A stretch of DNA of 64,000 nucleotides from Garcia nutans (lineage: Eukaryota > Streptophyta > Magnoliopsida > Malpighiales > Euphorbiaceae): assembly GCA_947685225.1 (NCBI GenBank), contig CANTUV010000010.1, forward strand, positions 4,278,001 through 4,342,000. Direction: 5' to 3'. The position numbers and the translations under genes are program-made. The notes under the pieces were generated by a model, which was not told the DNA's origin, made no database searches, and was given only the letters and a program-made list of their open reading frames with translations. Below, piece after piece: positions 49,431 through 63,050 of this stretch. Position 1 is the first letter of the stretch. The number at the start of each line of letters is the position of its first letter.

Positions 49431-52207
49431 ATGGGGAAAGGCCCTGGTCTATACACCGATATTGGCAAGAAAGTCAGAGGTTCTCTATTATTTTCTTGTT
49501 TTCTTTTCTTGATTCGGTGCGTTTAGGAGATCGTTTACTGCTCAGTTTATCTTTTTTTATCCGCTTTTAATTTTTCTGAGATTTTGCAGATCTTCTCTAC
49601 AAGGATTATCAGGGCGACCACAAGTTCACCTTCACTACCTATACTTCAACTGGAGTCGTGCGTTTTTTTATTATTATTTTCTTTTAAACTTCGATTTTTT
49701 AGGAGATTAATGAGATTTTTTTCTTAGATTTGTTCTCCGCTGATTAATTCTTGATATTTTTTATTTTTCAATATTTATTTGATTTTCATGTTTGAATTTT
49801 TTAGGATTCTAAGTAGTAATGATTTTGCCTATTCTGTAAAGCAACCAAATGGAGATTTTGTTTATTCATGACCTATCAAGCTCTGTGTGATTTGTTCATA
49901 ATGTTTATTTAACATGATCTTTTATGATAATATTGTTTCCAAATGGCATACTGTAGACTGTTCTCTCTTGTTTTTCGCCGGTTGAAAGTTTAGTGAAATT
50001 ATAGTTGGTGATTCATTCTGTTATTGCATGTTCTTATCTGATTGTTCTTTTGTTGTGTTATTTATATATATTCTTATAATTCTCTTAACTTTCCAGATGA
50101 GTGGAGATGGATGAATTGGGTGCTAAACTACTTCAAATGCATAATCAGTGTGTCTTAGTAGTTATGCTAGATGAAATGTATAAATTCAATGCATCATGCT
50201 CACACTGTTATTAGCTTATTGTTTTCCAGAATAGCATCTATGTTTTTCTCCTCATTGTTGGAAAGGGTTTTTGCCTAAAGAAGAAACTTAATGAGGATTT
50301 CTGGTGGTCATGGTATCTGTTGAGGGGTTACCTGTATAATTTATGTTTATGCTTTCTAGAAAAAATGGTTTTTGTTGTAATTTGAACTTAAAACAAATTT
50401 ACTATGGTTGTATTGTTGGTTTTTACACTGTTCATATTATTCTTGTAATAAATGATAGCTTCTCATGTTGTTTTCTGATGTTTAGTCTTATACTGTTTCA
50501 GGCAATCACTTCAACTGGAATCAAGAAAGGCGAGTTGGTTTTGGCTGATGTAAGCAGTCAGTTGAAGAACAAGAATATAACAACTGATGTAAAAGTAGAC
50601 ACAAACTCCAATGTAAGTTGTAAAAATCTTACTGGGTACTTTTATTTGATTCTTTTTCTTTGGATTGAAATTATTTTAATATCTGAAAAATGTTAACTTA
50701 TTTGGGAGCATATAACCTTTACTCCAAAACTTGAAGAATTGTAACATAGAAAGTTGTAATGGCTATTTTAGAGTAAGACATCTATTGTGGATCCTACTCC
50801 ATTGTAGTTTTCTGTTTTATTTTTTTTTATATATTTTTTATGCAGATGTGAATTTCTGTGCTAACAAGTTATTGGATACAATTCAAAAGATAATTATTCA
50901 ATTTGGAGATAGGTCTGAATGATAACTGCAATATCGGAGTCGAGCATGTCATTCATTTATTTAGATACGGTTTAACTTTTTTACCTGTTCTTCAATAGAC
51001 CGAGTTCCTATCGTCAGCTTTTCTTTCCTATCAAGTTGGAATTATGTTTTAATGTGTAGTGCACATATATATAAGTATGTATGTATGTATGAAACTATGA
51101 TTGCTGAGCTAATACTATTACATGCTGTAGCTTTTCACAACCATCACTGTTGACGAGCCTGCACCTGGACTCAAGGCAATCTTTAGCTTCAGAGTTCCTG
51201 ATCAGAGATCTGGCAAGGTAAGCAATCCAAGCTTTTTTTTCACTTTCCAATAGCTCATCACGCTGTGACCTTTTTACCTGTTGGCTGGATGATCTGTATG
51301 AGTCTGATCAATTATAGTTGATTGCTACTCTATCTATAGTGTCTGACTTGTGATTATTCAAACAGGTGGAACTCCAGTACCAGCATGAGTATGCTGGCAT
51401 AAGCACAGGCATTGGGCTGACTGCAAATCCCATTGTTAACTTCTCAGGTGTTGTTGGGAATAGTACTGTTGCTCTTGGGACTGATCTTTCATTTGACACT
51501 GTTTCTGGGAACTTCACCAAATTAAACGCAGGGTTGAGTTATATCAATGCCGACCTTGTTGCTTCTCTGATGTTGTAAGTAGTTTCTTCTGCCAAAGAAA
51601 AAGTAAATCAGTTCTCAGTTATTTATATGATATTATAGCATATACTTGGGAACAATTCTTTGAACTGGTCTGGTATTGAACTCTAGCGTAAAGTATTAGT
51701 GTTCCTTTGAATACTTCAGAAATTTGAAGTGTTTTGCCTAGGATTGAAATTCTATTTGGATCATAAAATTAGCACGTTAAAATATTGAAGTTGAGTATCT
51801 ATGTTCTTTATGCATTTCATGTTATTAGTTCCTAGTTTATATGAAGTTTCTTTCCCTCTCTGTCTATGCTGTCTCACTCTGTATGATGAAATGACCACAG
51901 GAATGATAAAGGGGATACCCTCAGTGCTTCCTATTACCACACAGTGAGCCCATTGACTGATACTGCTGTTGGCGCAGAGCTGACCCATAGTTTTTCTAGT
52001 AATGAGAACACACTCACTATTGGCACAACACATGCACTTGACCCCCTGACCTCTGTGAAGGCTCGGGTGAACAACTATGGCCGAGCAAGTGCTCTTATCC
52101 AGCATGAGTGGCGCCCCAAGTCTTTCTTCACCATCTCTGGAGAGGTAGATGCAAAGGCAATTGAAAAGAGTGCCAAGATTGGATTGGCCTTGGCTCTCAA
52201 GCCCTAA
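49431..52207 (+). CDS. VDAC: Voltage-dependent anion channel (mitochondrial porin), 276 aa
   Basis: Exons are 49431-49479, 49590-49657, 50502-50612, 51131-51217, 51366-51574 and 51901-52207, all GT-AG with consistent phase, giving 277 codons with stop, the usual length of plant VDACs. The N-terminal helix region reads MGKGPGLYTDIGKKVRDLLY. Alternating beta-strands follow to the C-terminal EVDAKAIEKSAKIGLALALK. The protein forms a 19-strand barrel in the mitochondrial outer membrane and passes ATP, ADP and other metabolites. No lesions are present. The 5'UTR region carries a TTAGGGTT word, common in plant housekeeping genes. Which VDAC isoform it is cannot be decided here. Confidence 0.96.
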
Positions 52208-53574
52208 ACCAAGCGGCTTTTTTGGGGGTGATTGTAAGGCTAGCCTGGCCTTTTTCTAGCTGTGGAGAGCAAAATAATGTCAGGAAAAAAAAAGACCATC
52301 CTTTTTTTTAAAGTAAGCATTCAAATCAATTTCTGCTGTTCTATTGGGTTAAACATATTTGATGGTTATGGGTTGTAGAAAATAATTCTAGTTGGTGTCA
52401 GGAACACCTTCAAATTTGTTCTTTTGGATGATGCATCCGCCCTTAACAGAGGGGCATACATGGTCTTAAGCAAATATACTGCAAATGAAAAATTTTTCTC
52501 TTAAAAAAAAATTCGTTTTATTTTAGTTTTGTAAACGAATTTCTTTTGTATATTGAGTGGCATTTAAAATTTATGATATATATTTTTTACATTATTTTCT
52601 GTGATATATCAAGAAGTATTGATGATATTTAGTCAAATTTAATAAAAATGAGTAAAATATAATAATATATTGAAAATTTCTTATTTTCATACGAATTATA
52701 TATAATTTTATAATTTCGAATATTTTATGTTTTTCATATTTTAATTTATAATTATCCTTTCTATTCTTTTGTAATATTTTCTAAAATTGTAGGATTTATA
52801 TATTAATTTTCATCTTTTTCTAATCAATTCAGACATTGTAATCTATAGTTTATATAATTTCAAAATCTAATTAAATATTATGATTGATATCGGGATTTTA
52901 ACCTTTAATCCCAACTGATTAAAGTACGTCAATTGTCCCCTATTACGCTTGACCAGCTGAACATACAAGATGGTTGTCATTTCTCATGCTGCTGGTTTGT
53001 CTGTCTCAAACAATCGTTGGGTGTCACTGTCAATGAGTTGCGTTAGCTTCAGCTTCGATCAAATAACAGAAGCTGACGCATCTATTAATGTTAAATAGTG
53101 CTTGGGAGAGAATTACAGTCAACTATTCTTTCGATTCACTTAATCGAGATCCTACTTTTGCCGACCGCTACTAGCCGGTTGAAAATCTCACATATAAGAA
53201 ATGAACAACAAAACAAACTTATTGCAAGGACTCGGCAAATATAGTATATTATATCAACTCCAGATTATTTACACACACAACCAACATCTTGTATCTTAGC
53301 ACCATAAGCAAATTCAATATAAAATCTACGATAACTATACTAAACTTTTAGTTCATTACCAATGCTATCATTCTATGAAGCATATAAAGTAATGCACCCT
53401 GATTATTCACTCAGACACTTGAGACTTCTCTCCAGGGACACGCATTGAGCAAAGAGAACAATCCCAAAGTTTTTCTACCATATACAAGCAACCCAAAAAA
53501 AAGAAAAAAGGTATCGAAGAGCCTTTAAAATACCATTAAACTTCTTTGCATACTGTAGAAACTTGCTACATTAC
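52208..53574. other. Convergent 3' spacer between VDAC and HIR genes
   Basis: The first ~300 bp are likely VDAC 3'UTR and the last ~200 bp HIR 3'UTR. The middle is AT-rich without ORF or repeat. Confidence 0.55.
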
Positions 53575-55759
53575 TCAGTTTGCGTTGGCCTGAAGAAGAC
53601 CATCCCTGATCTGTGAGGCTATTTCTCTCACAGCGCCAGGTCCATGTGGAATGAATACAGAGTTAGATTTTGAGGATGCACCGATCTCCTTCATAGTGTC
53701 AAAGTATTGGGTCACCAATACCATGTCCATTACATCTTTAGAAGTTGTTCCTGGTACATTCACAGAGAAAGCTAGAACACTATCTCTCAGCCCATCTACA
53801 ATGGCCTGCCGCTGCCTTGCTATACCAAGACCTGCCAGATATTTTGATTCTGCATCTCCCTCAGCTCGCTTAATCTGTAATATCTTCTCTGCTTCAGCCT
53901 TTTCATTGGCGGCCACCCTCAGTCTAGCAGCTGTTGTTACAATTAAACATAATTATAAATTAATCTACACAAATTGGGGTTGAACAAGATTAATTACGGA
54001 CCCTTTTGGGGGAAAGTACGTCCTTGCATAAACAAAAGTGGCAAGTCTTGAGTACAAATATATTAACAAGATTGCAATGGGTCCATAAATGTATTTCCCA
54101 TAAATGGCCAAGTCTATGTCGTTGGTAAACTCCCTATGGTATGATTTACTGATTTCTCTGATTTCACCCTACTAAGATTAGAAAGTACGCATTGAAAAAA
54201 AAATGACATGTTTCTAAATTTCCAATTGATTAAAAACAACATAGCACAAACAGCCAATGATGACCAAGATTAATCTCTTTCATACATACCTGCATTAATC
54301 TCATTCATTGCTCTCTTCACATGCTCATCTGGCTCAATATCCACAATAAGAGTCTGAACTATCTCAAATCCGTAATGTGACATGGCCTACACATCCAATT
54401 ATAGGGAAAAAAAATTAGGAAGACCCGTCTATTTGATTAATTCTAGACCACAAAAAGCACAACGGGAAGTACCTTTTCAAGTTCCTCTTCCACAGCCTTT
54501 GCTATGTCATTCTTCTGCTCAAAGGTTGAATCCAAGTCCAACTTTGGAACACTCGCCCTAATAACTAAAGAAGCAAGGTGTAATTTAGTTGCTGTAAGGT
54601 TTAAACAAGCATGGACTACCAGGAAAAAAATAAAAAAATCAAACTGATGAATGTTCTACAGCTCAATCAAGAAAAACTTTCTTTGCGCTCCCCCAAGCAC
54701 ATGCTTAGACAAAACTATAATTTGTTAAGACAAGCAAGTAACACAACAACACATCTATCAAAAATCAGGTAGTATCAAAAGCCCACCTGCAGCAATTTTA
54801 AGTATTATCTATCTTTTTATTTCTCTAATTTAATGAAAACAGACATCAATATTCGTACAAGATTTAACAATTCAAGTTCTCATAAACAATTAAATTCATG
54901 AATTTGATAAAGCATATAATGATCATGGAACTCCTAATTTAAGTTGATTTCCAATCTTCCTTAGATTCATACAAGATACACCATTTCAATCCTATAACAC
55001 AGCATCTCAAAAGATTATATTAATGACTCTGCAGCAGTGGGTGATCATATGTTAACCATCACATGTATAAGATCCCAACAATGTGATGGTACTTCAGAAA
55101 TCAAATTAAATTAGCTAGAAATGGAAATCCAAACTCGAGGAGAGAAAGGAAGGGCTGGAGCAACTAATAGAAATTTTAATTTTTAGAAACTCATATGAAG
55201 GTAAATGATATAATTCATACCATCAAACACATAGGCCTGGATCTGTGCCCTGGTATTGCTGAGCTTATAGAAAGCATCTGAGGCCTTGTCTGCCAGTGCT
55301 CGGTATTGAACAGAAGCAACGACAGTAACAAACACATTGTCCTGAGAATAAAAGGTAAGATCAGAGCTGCAGATAATTGCATTTTCATTTCCATAAATGT
55401 TTGATACAACAATAACTCTCAAAACAGAAATGATGTTTGTGCTCAGAACATTTTTTTTAAGTTCTACAAAGCATATAAATTCCTATCTTGCATAGACCCT
55501 TAGGCTACACTACCGTATAAAAAGAATCTCCAATAATAATTTTATAGTGATGATCGTGTTGGCAACAAACCTTGGTTTTGGTTTCACATCGAACATCCAG
55601 CTGCTGAACGCGCAAAGAGAGGTGACCAGCTAATTGGCTTCCCAAACACCAAGGCAAACAATGACAGCCAGGCTCAAGCACATCATCAAACTTCCCAAAA
55701 GTTTCCTTGATAGCTACAGTTGACTGGTCCACTTGAACACAACCCAAAGCTTGTCCCAT
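53575..55759 (-). CDS. HIR: Hypersensitive-induced reaction protein (SPFH/prohibitin domain), 284 aa
   Basis: Exons on the minus strand are 55759-55571, 55341-55221, 54564-54473, 54386-54290 and 53930-53575, giving 285 codons with stop, all phases consistent. The N-terminus MGQALGCVQVDQSTVAIKE has Gly2 for N-myristoylation and a nearby Cys for palmitoylation, matching plasma-membrane attachment known for HIR proteins. The SPFH domain covers about residues 5-190, including DNVFVTVVASVQYRALADKA and DIEPDEHVKRAMNEINAAAR. A coiled-coil (NEKAEAEKILQIKRAEGDAE) and the tail DMVLVTQYFDTMKEIG follow. HIR proteins form membrane microdomain oligomers and take part in defence-linked cell death through RPS2-type receptors. 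No lesions were seen. Confidence 0.95.
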
Positions 55760-55762
55760 TTT

Positions 55763-57402
55763 CTGATCATACCAAGTACAATAACGTCAGCAATAATCTG
55801 CCAGCAATTCTGAATGTAGCAATAAATACATGTTGTCCCTTACGGGAGATCATTCACTATCCTAGAAATCGAATACAAACTCCAATCATATTCAAATTAC
55901 AGATGCACAAGGAGGCTAAGAAATTTTTCCAAGTCGTTCAAATGAATCAAAAGATCTAAAAGGGAACAAATGACTCCCTAGTAAGAAATATATAGATGCA
56001 TAATGACTGAATTAATTAAGACGAGAAAAAGCATCAATAAATTGATCTCTGAGAGCATGAAATCATCAGGCACAAAAAACCATTTTCAGACGATTGCAAA
56101 ATCTCATTTCAGGCATGAACCTGGTCATTCTAAGAAACAAAATACATTGAACTCATTTCTCCTCTAAGCAATTCTCACCCTCGCCTGAACTAAGACTTCT
56201 TGACTAGTTAAGCACCAATAAATGCCATTAGAACCATATTTGAATACCAAAATCAAGCAAGAAATCAATGACAATAACAAAAGAAATCAACAGAAAGTCA
56301 GGTAAGAGCATACCAAAGATCAAAAATGAAATGTGAGATTACTTATCCAAAGTTAATCTTTCTCCGCTTATCCAAAATTAATCTTTCTCCAGATATATGG
56401 AGCCAAAACAAATAAGATTTAATGTCAATCACTGAAGTTAAAAAAAAGCTTGCCAAGCTAATGACTCCAAATTATTATTCCATACCACTGATATCAACTA
56501 CCAGCTAAATAAAATAATACTGTTTTTAGCAAAGACCTACGAAAATGCAGAGCAGATTAAAACCCATTGACTCCAATTTTTAATAGCAAAACCAAAATTA
56601 CAAGACACAAAACACGTCAGCAGAACCAATCATCCAGCAGCTGGACGAGAAGAACCTTCATATGACACTTATCTAAATAAGGCCAGCAAATTATTTTTAA
56701 ATTATATGAAGTTACCCTTCCAAGTAACACCTGAAAAGAAATATGATCACCTTCTAGTAAAAACCCAAAATCAGCTAGGTAACATCAGGCAACATTAACA
56801 AAGAACAACAACATGGTCTTTGCTTTATATAATACAATTGCAGGATTAAAATTTTAAATAAAAAAAAAAAGTGAAAGCAACACAATTTTTAGTATTCCTT
56901 GCATAGGGACGACTAGAACCAGAAAATTTAATTTGAGGAACCAAAATTAATTAGAAAAGAAAAATAAAAATTAATTTTTTAAAATATTTTTTAGAAAATA
57001 ACAATTAATTATTTGTTAATAAAAATATAATTTTAGTGAAATATATTTTTATTAATTTGAGACCAATAAAAAAATTAAAAAATTAAATTGATAGGTTGGG
57101 GGAAGGCTCTTTGGCAAAGCTACAACATGGGGGATAAGACAACGAATAAACAACGCTGATTAGGTCAACAATAAATATCTGTATAAATATCAGCGTCACT
57201 TTCTTCTTTTGACAAAAAAAAAGAGTAGATAATCGAATTTTCCAATAAAAAGATAAGGCATCAATGGAAAACATTTTTCATCAGCAAAGAGAAAAAAAAA
57301 ACTGTGAATTTCAAAATCCAAACCCTAATTATGTTAGATTGATTTAACATATTGAAACTATATACTACAATAACTAGCAAAAATCTCTTTTCTTGTGCTT
57401 AC
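55763..57402 (-). other. Probable 5'UTR intron of the HIR gene
   Basis: On the minus strand a good donor (GATAG|GTAAGC at 57403/57402) follows a probable leader exon around 57404-57640. A good acceptor (GATCAG| at 55763) leaves three bases before the ATG. A TATAAAA word lies near 57650. A 5'UTR intron of 1.6 kb is inferred; a transcript would be needed to prove it. A (TA)n word near 57501-57510 lies in the leader exon. Confidence 0.55.
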
Positions 57403-57659
57403 CTATCGAGCTTTGAAGTAGAAAGCACTGAAAGCAAACAGAGAGGATGAGTGAGTGCGAGAAGCTACACAAATGGATGGAGAAAAAGAAAATTTATACA
57501 GATATATATAGTAACTGGCAAGGAAGGGAAGAAAATTCGACGAGAAAGATTTATATTTTCCAGGAAAGAGACGAGGGGCAGGAAACGCGGTGACCAAAAC
57601 AAAAAGCGAGAACGCTAACAGCACCAGGCAGGGAAGAGAATATTTTATTTTATAATGGA

Positions 57660-58484
57660 TAATATGTTAAAGTGCCTCGCGCCCGCGGCCACATGCACTA
57701 TTTAAAGACGTAAAATTGGCGAGTATATACATTCTACAAATAATAAATTATTAAGAAAATAATTATAAAAAAATTAAATAATTTTATTAATTAGGTACAT
57801 ACATATTCAATTTAGATAAGTTGATAGAATTAAAAAAATTATTATATTTTTTTATAAATTTTAATAAAATATAATTAATATATCGATAATTTATATATTT
57901 CTTATTAAAAAATTTTTATCAAAATTTTTTTTCTTTATTTACATAATAAATTAATACAAAGTATTAATAATTTTTTATTTAAAACATAAATTTATTAAAA
58001 ATAAAATAAAAAAATTTAAAAAATACTAGAACTAAAAATAGATAATTATTTTAAAATAACTTAAAATGATATAATAAATAATATTTGTGAAACTAAAAAG
58101 TAATAAATAAGTGATTTAATTTATTTTATTAATTAATTTTATTATTGAAATAGTAAATCACTAATATTTATAAATTTAACAAAGTTATTTTTTTTATATT
58201 AATTTAAAGTGTTAACTTTTATTAAATAAGAAGATTTGATACATTCTATTAATTATTTTTTAAACCTTATATTTGAACACATTATAAAAAATATATGAAT
58301 ACTAGGTCTGTGAAAAAAGCTGGGGACCTACTGAAATCATCCATTTCGAAGTTATAAAAGTTGGTTTGATCGGTCCTTATTACACTTTCAGTCGATGACA
58401 AGTTAGACTTTTAAAAAAATAAATTCATTTTTCATCCATTGCGTTGCACTCATAATCTTCGTATGAACCAATATTCAACGGATT
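57660..58484. other. AT-rich spacer upstream of the HIR gene
   Basis: Only A/T-rich words; no gene. The HIR promoter is expected at its left edge. Confidence 0.5.
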
Positions 58485-59309
58485 AGAGTTGTTAAAATGA
58501 GTCTTAATACGTGAATATAATATATAAAATATATAAAATTAATAAATTAATATTAATTTTAAATAAACTAGTATTATAAAAAGATTAATACATTATAATA
58601 TAATTTTAAATAAATTAATAAATAATTACGTTATAATTCGTTTAACTAAAATGATATAATTTTTATATAATTTAAAATTATATTATTTTATTATTTTTTA
58701 TTATAAAAATAAAAATAATATATTTATTATATTATTATAATTTTATTATATAATTTATTATTATTTATTTATAAATATTTTATTTAATTTTTAGTTATTT
58801 TTATTACAAAATTATTAATTTTATCTAATTATTAAATTATTTTATTAATTTAATTATTAATTAATTTAAATTTAATTTTTTATGAATTTTAAAAATTATT
58901 TTCTAAATAAATGTTAAAATAAATAATTTTTATAATTTAAATAATCCACAGTATATATTTTATCTTCTTAATATTTTTCCGTATTAAGTTCTAAGATTAA
59001 AATATAATACACACCAATTATTTATTTCATATTAATTATGTTATATATTTTTATTTTGTGTAATTTTAATAAATTTTTAATATATTCATATTTTAAAATT
59101 AACTTAATCATAATTTTATTTTATGAATAATTATTTAATTAATTATTTAGAAATATAAATTATTGTGTCGTATCACCCATTTAATTTTTGTATATATTTA
59201 TATCGACACGATTAATAAATGGATCGCGTTCGAGTTGACCTTAATCATGTCACTAGAGCGGGTCAATCAAATATGAACACGACATGCCAATCTATTTTGA
59301 CACCCTTTC
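58485..59309 (+). repeat. AT-rich dispersed repeat, copy 1 of a tandem pair
   Basis: It starts AGAGTTGTTAAAATGAGTC and ends GCCAATCTATTTTGACACCC. The reverse complement of the end (GGGTGTCAAAATAG) resembles the start, so short imperfect terminal inverted repeats are likely. It aligns over its length with copy 2. Conserved words include CGTTTAACTAAAA, TATCGACACGATTAATAAAT and GTTGACCTTAATC. Confidence 0.6.
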
Positions 59310-59316
59310 AATTAAC

Positions 59317-60355
59317 AGTATTAAAATGAGTCATGACACGTGAACATAACACGCTTAACATGTAAAATTAGTGGGTTAGTGTTGATCTTAAATGGATTAA
59401 GGTTATAAATGGGTTGACCCATTTATGACAATAGTGTAACAGGTTGACACGCAAATCTACTACAACTCGTTTAACTAAAACGACATAGTTTTATACAATT
59501 TAAAATTATATCATTTTATTATTATTTGCTCTAAGAAAATAAAAATAAGTGTTATATATTTATTATATTATTATAATTTTATTATTATATAATGTATTAT
59601 TATTTATTTAGAAATTTTTTATTATTCTTATTAAAAATTTATTAATTTCATCTAATTACTAATTTTTTAATTTTTTAATAATTTAATTATTAATTAATTT
59701 AAATTTTATTTTTATGAAATTGTTTTCTTAAATTAAATATTAAAAATTAAATAATTTTATGATTTAAATAATCTAATATTTTATATCAAATAACTTTTTT
59801 AATTTATAATTTATAACCTAATTTATAAAAGAAAATATAATAGAAAAAATAAATAGAAAATAAAAATAATATTTTTAAACATTTTATTATAAAATTTGTA
59901 TTGACTAACTATATAGTATCTTCTTAACTTTTTTAATTTTTTAATAAGTTCTAAAACTAAAATATAATATAAAATTATTATTTATTGCAGATTAATTATG
60001 TTATATATATATATTTTTAATTTTAAGAAATTTTAATATATTTATATTTTAAAATTATTTTAATTATAATATTATTATATTAATAAATTTTTAATTAATT
60101 ATTAAGAATATAAAATTATTATAAATTAAAAATATTATATGAATTAAACGGGTCGTGTCGGATTATTTGACTTATATATAACATATTTAATTAAATATGT
60201 TATGCATGTCGTATTCATGTAACCCGTTTAATTTTTATATTGTATTCGTATCGACACTATTAATAAATGAGTTATGTTTATGTTGACCTTAATCGTATCA
60301 CCAGAGATGCTTAACTTAATATGAACATGATTTGTCAATCTATTTTGATACCTCT
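59317..60355 (+). repeat. AT-rich dispersed repeat, copy 2 of a tandem pair
   Basis: It starts at AGTATTAAAATGAGTCATGA and ends GTCAATCTATTTTGATACC. It is longer than copy 1 because of insertions, including an extra segment near 59350-59450. No coding capacity; it looks like a non-autonomous DNA element or an unclassified repeat. Confidence 0.6.
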
Positions 60356-60540
60356 ACGTCCGATTGACTAATATAACAAATATATAATATATTTATATAT
60401 AAAACAACATTATTTTTTATTAAAGGAAACGTTGCCATTTTTGGTGCGTGTATAAATATTATTAACTTTAACCTTAAAAGGATTTCAAAAAAATATATAT
60501 ATATATATCCTCGAAAGCTTCGGTTGGATATTTTTATTTA

Positions 60541-60790
60541 GAGGGTGTTTCTCAAAACTTAAAAGTTGGTCAAAACTGCTTATAAGCTGTTTTTAGATTA
60601 TAAGTTGTTTATTTAAGTGTTTCTGAAAACTTAAATAGTAGATTATAATCTGATTTTAATCAGTTTTTTAAAAGTTGGGTTTTGCTACTTTTTTTTAAGC
60701 ACTTATTTTTTAAGCAGTTTTGACCAAGTAAAAGACCATACTATCCCTACCTAATCTTCAATATTCCAAATTTAGTTTCCATCAAAGAAA

Positions 60791-60823
<33 letters not shown>

Positions 60824-60824
60824 A

Positions 60825-60861
<37 letters not shown>

Positions 60862-61128
60862 GCAAAATAAAATTTGAATTGACATTTAAAAAATTATTTT
60901 TATACAATAAATAAACTCATGGACAGTTTGGTCATTTTGACAGTTTCTACAATTAAAAACTGATTATAAGCTGATTTTACAGAAACACTTAACTGATTAT
61001 AAACTGATTATCAGCTGATTATTAGCTAGTTTACAGAAACGCTTAACTGCTTATTTTTAATCTGATTATAATCTAAAAATTACTTATTCACAATAAGCTG
61101 AAAAGCTCCAGTTTTGAGAAACACCTCC
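60541..61128. mobile_element. Harbinger/Tourist-like MITE, 588 bp
   Basis: Terminal inverted repeats are GAGGGTGTTTCTCAAAACT on the left and the reverse complement GGAGGTGTTTCTCAAAACT on the right. TTA flanks both ends (60538-60540 and 61129-61131), the duplication made by PIF/Harbinger transposases. Subterminal copies of AACTGCTTATAAGCTG-like and CTGATTATAA-like words lie inside both ends. The centre holds two ATT microsatellites. No transposase is encoded. Confidence 0.8.
60796..60862. repeat. (ATT)n microsatellite inside the MITE
   Basis: Two ATT/TTA runs of about eight to ten units each are separated by AAATTTT. Confidence 0.9.
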
Positions 61129-61569
61129 TTAGTGTCTCTCTCTTTAAAATTTATCTCAACTCTTCTTTTCCCTCTCAGTTTTTTCTTTGAAGTTTCTCTA
61201 CCATTTCACCGTTGATCTCTTTTAATTAATTCATTCATGTTATTTAAGAAATTAATTTAAGAAATTTCTCCTTTTTTTTATTGCTTCCGTTTTTAATGTA
61301 TTTTTTCTGTAATTAAAATTTTTGTTTCAACCAATTATTTATATTTTCTATAAGCCAATAAAACAAATAAGAAAAAAACCACTTGGAAAATAACAAATCT
61401 TACCGCAATGTTAAATAATTCAAGCAAACATGGAAGAGATTTTCTATTTAACAATAGAAGAACAAAAGGCAAATTGAAAATGATCCACCTATTTTATAAA
61501 TGCAACGAACAAAATTAAATTTTATATTCTTTTAACCAATTTCAATACTTTCGGAGACTCAATAAAAAA

Positions 61570-62007
61570 AAATGGTTAAATGCACTTATATTATATTGAT
61601 ACTACCCTGATACTACTCGAACTACAATACCAGACTTTCAACTGTCCAGAAGATACATTTCTCATTCTGAATTATCTGTTTGATCGAACTCTGCTCCGTC
61701 CGGACGGTAATTGGTATGATGTGACAAAAGCAATGATGGTAACGCCCGAAAATCAGCTGACCCAAATAGATATGGCCTCATATCCATCCACTATATATAG
61801 GGTATGCCCCCACAGGTAAAGTATCTGAAAAACTTTCCTTTCTTCTTATTATAGTCGACCAATTTGCACATTTCTGACTCAGGCATCAGAGTCTCTCCAC
61901 CGGAGCTCGATCACTCCTCTGACTACTTAACAAGTGGAATGATTGGCACCAGGAGCACCCAAACTTTCCAGTCAAAATCGGAGTCCTACAGTTCACTTTG
62001 TCATCAT
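61570..62007 (+). repeat. Putative 5' LTR of the right-hand gypsy element
   Basis: The interval contains a TATATATAGGGTA promoter-like word near 61792, and the sequence from 62007 (TTGGTGCGGTGAGCGTGGA) resembles a degraded primer site of Tat/Athila-type elements. The left limit is a guess, and the partner LTR lies beyond the window. Confidence 0.4.
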
Positions 62008-62699
62008 TGGTGCGGTGAGCGTGGACTGGCCGATCCCCAAAGATGGATAATAGGACTCAAAATTTAACCCTCAATTTCCAGAATCATACTCAAACTTCAA
62101 ACACCAAGTTGCCCCTACCACTATATACACCCCAACACCACTCAACCCTTAATATAACAGACAATCAACAAAACGAGCGTTTATGGCAGAACCTCCTATA
62201 CTTAAGCCCTTGTCCACCAATCCAATGGCAAACTCGACTGGACTATCCACTCCATTTACCCCTTAGCACGAATGGCAACATCCATGTTACAATCCCCTAG
62301 TCCATCAGAACAAGCAATTAAAGACCTAACCTCGATCCTCAGAGACTTCATTGCAGCCTTTGGACCACAAGCCATCACAAATTCTCCCCCTCCCGCAACT
62401 GTAAATTATCGAACCTCGCCCCCACAACATAATCTCAACCGGGATCAATAGTACAGACCTAGAGAAACCTCTCCAGACACCACAAAATGAGTTCGGAGAA
62501 GACTTTAGCCTCTAGAGCATTCAACATCCCACACCCCTCCCCCTCCAATTTTCACTCCAACCCAAACCCAAACTAAGGGAAAGGAGGCCATGGTTACCGT
62601 TGAGGATGTTAATACCTTGATAGATGACAAAATCAAGTGAATGCGTAGAGAAACAACATTGCAGTATGATGCTACTTTTCATTCCCCCTTGTCTAAGCA

Positions 62700-63050
62700 G
62701 ATTCTTGATGAAGTTTATCCAATATACCGAAGTTGAAGGAGTATGATGGAACGTCAAATCTGCGAACGCATGCAAATTACTTTTACAATATTGCCCTCAT
62801 ATTCATAACCTCAGATGTCGCCTTGTGTAAGTTGTTCCACAAAACTTTCACGGGCAACGCCCAGTTGTGGTATAAGAACCTCAAGCCACACTCCATCCAT
62901 AACTTCGGGCAATTCACTGAGTTTTTCATTAATAAGTTTGCGGCTTCCATTAAGCCCGATCGAACATCAGCTGACTTATTTAAGATAGTGCAGAAATCGA
63001 AAGAAACATTGAGGCAGTATGTTGACAGATTTCATGATATGGTGGGCTAG
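62700..63050 (+). pseudogene. Gypsy gag domain
   Basis: The frame contains PKLKEYDGTSNLRTHANYFY-type sequence, GNAQLWYKNLKPHSIHNFGQ, FFINKFAAS and ETLRQYVDRFHDMVG, the Retrotrans_gag pattern. A stop at 63047-63049 ends it, and a TGA near 62638 cuts off the N-terminal part. Confidence 0.85.
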
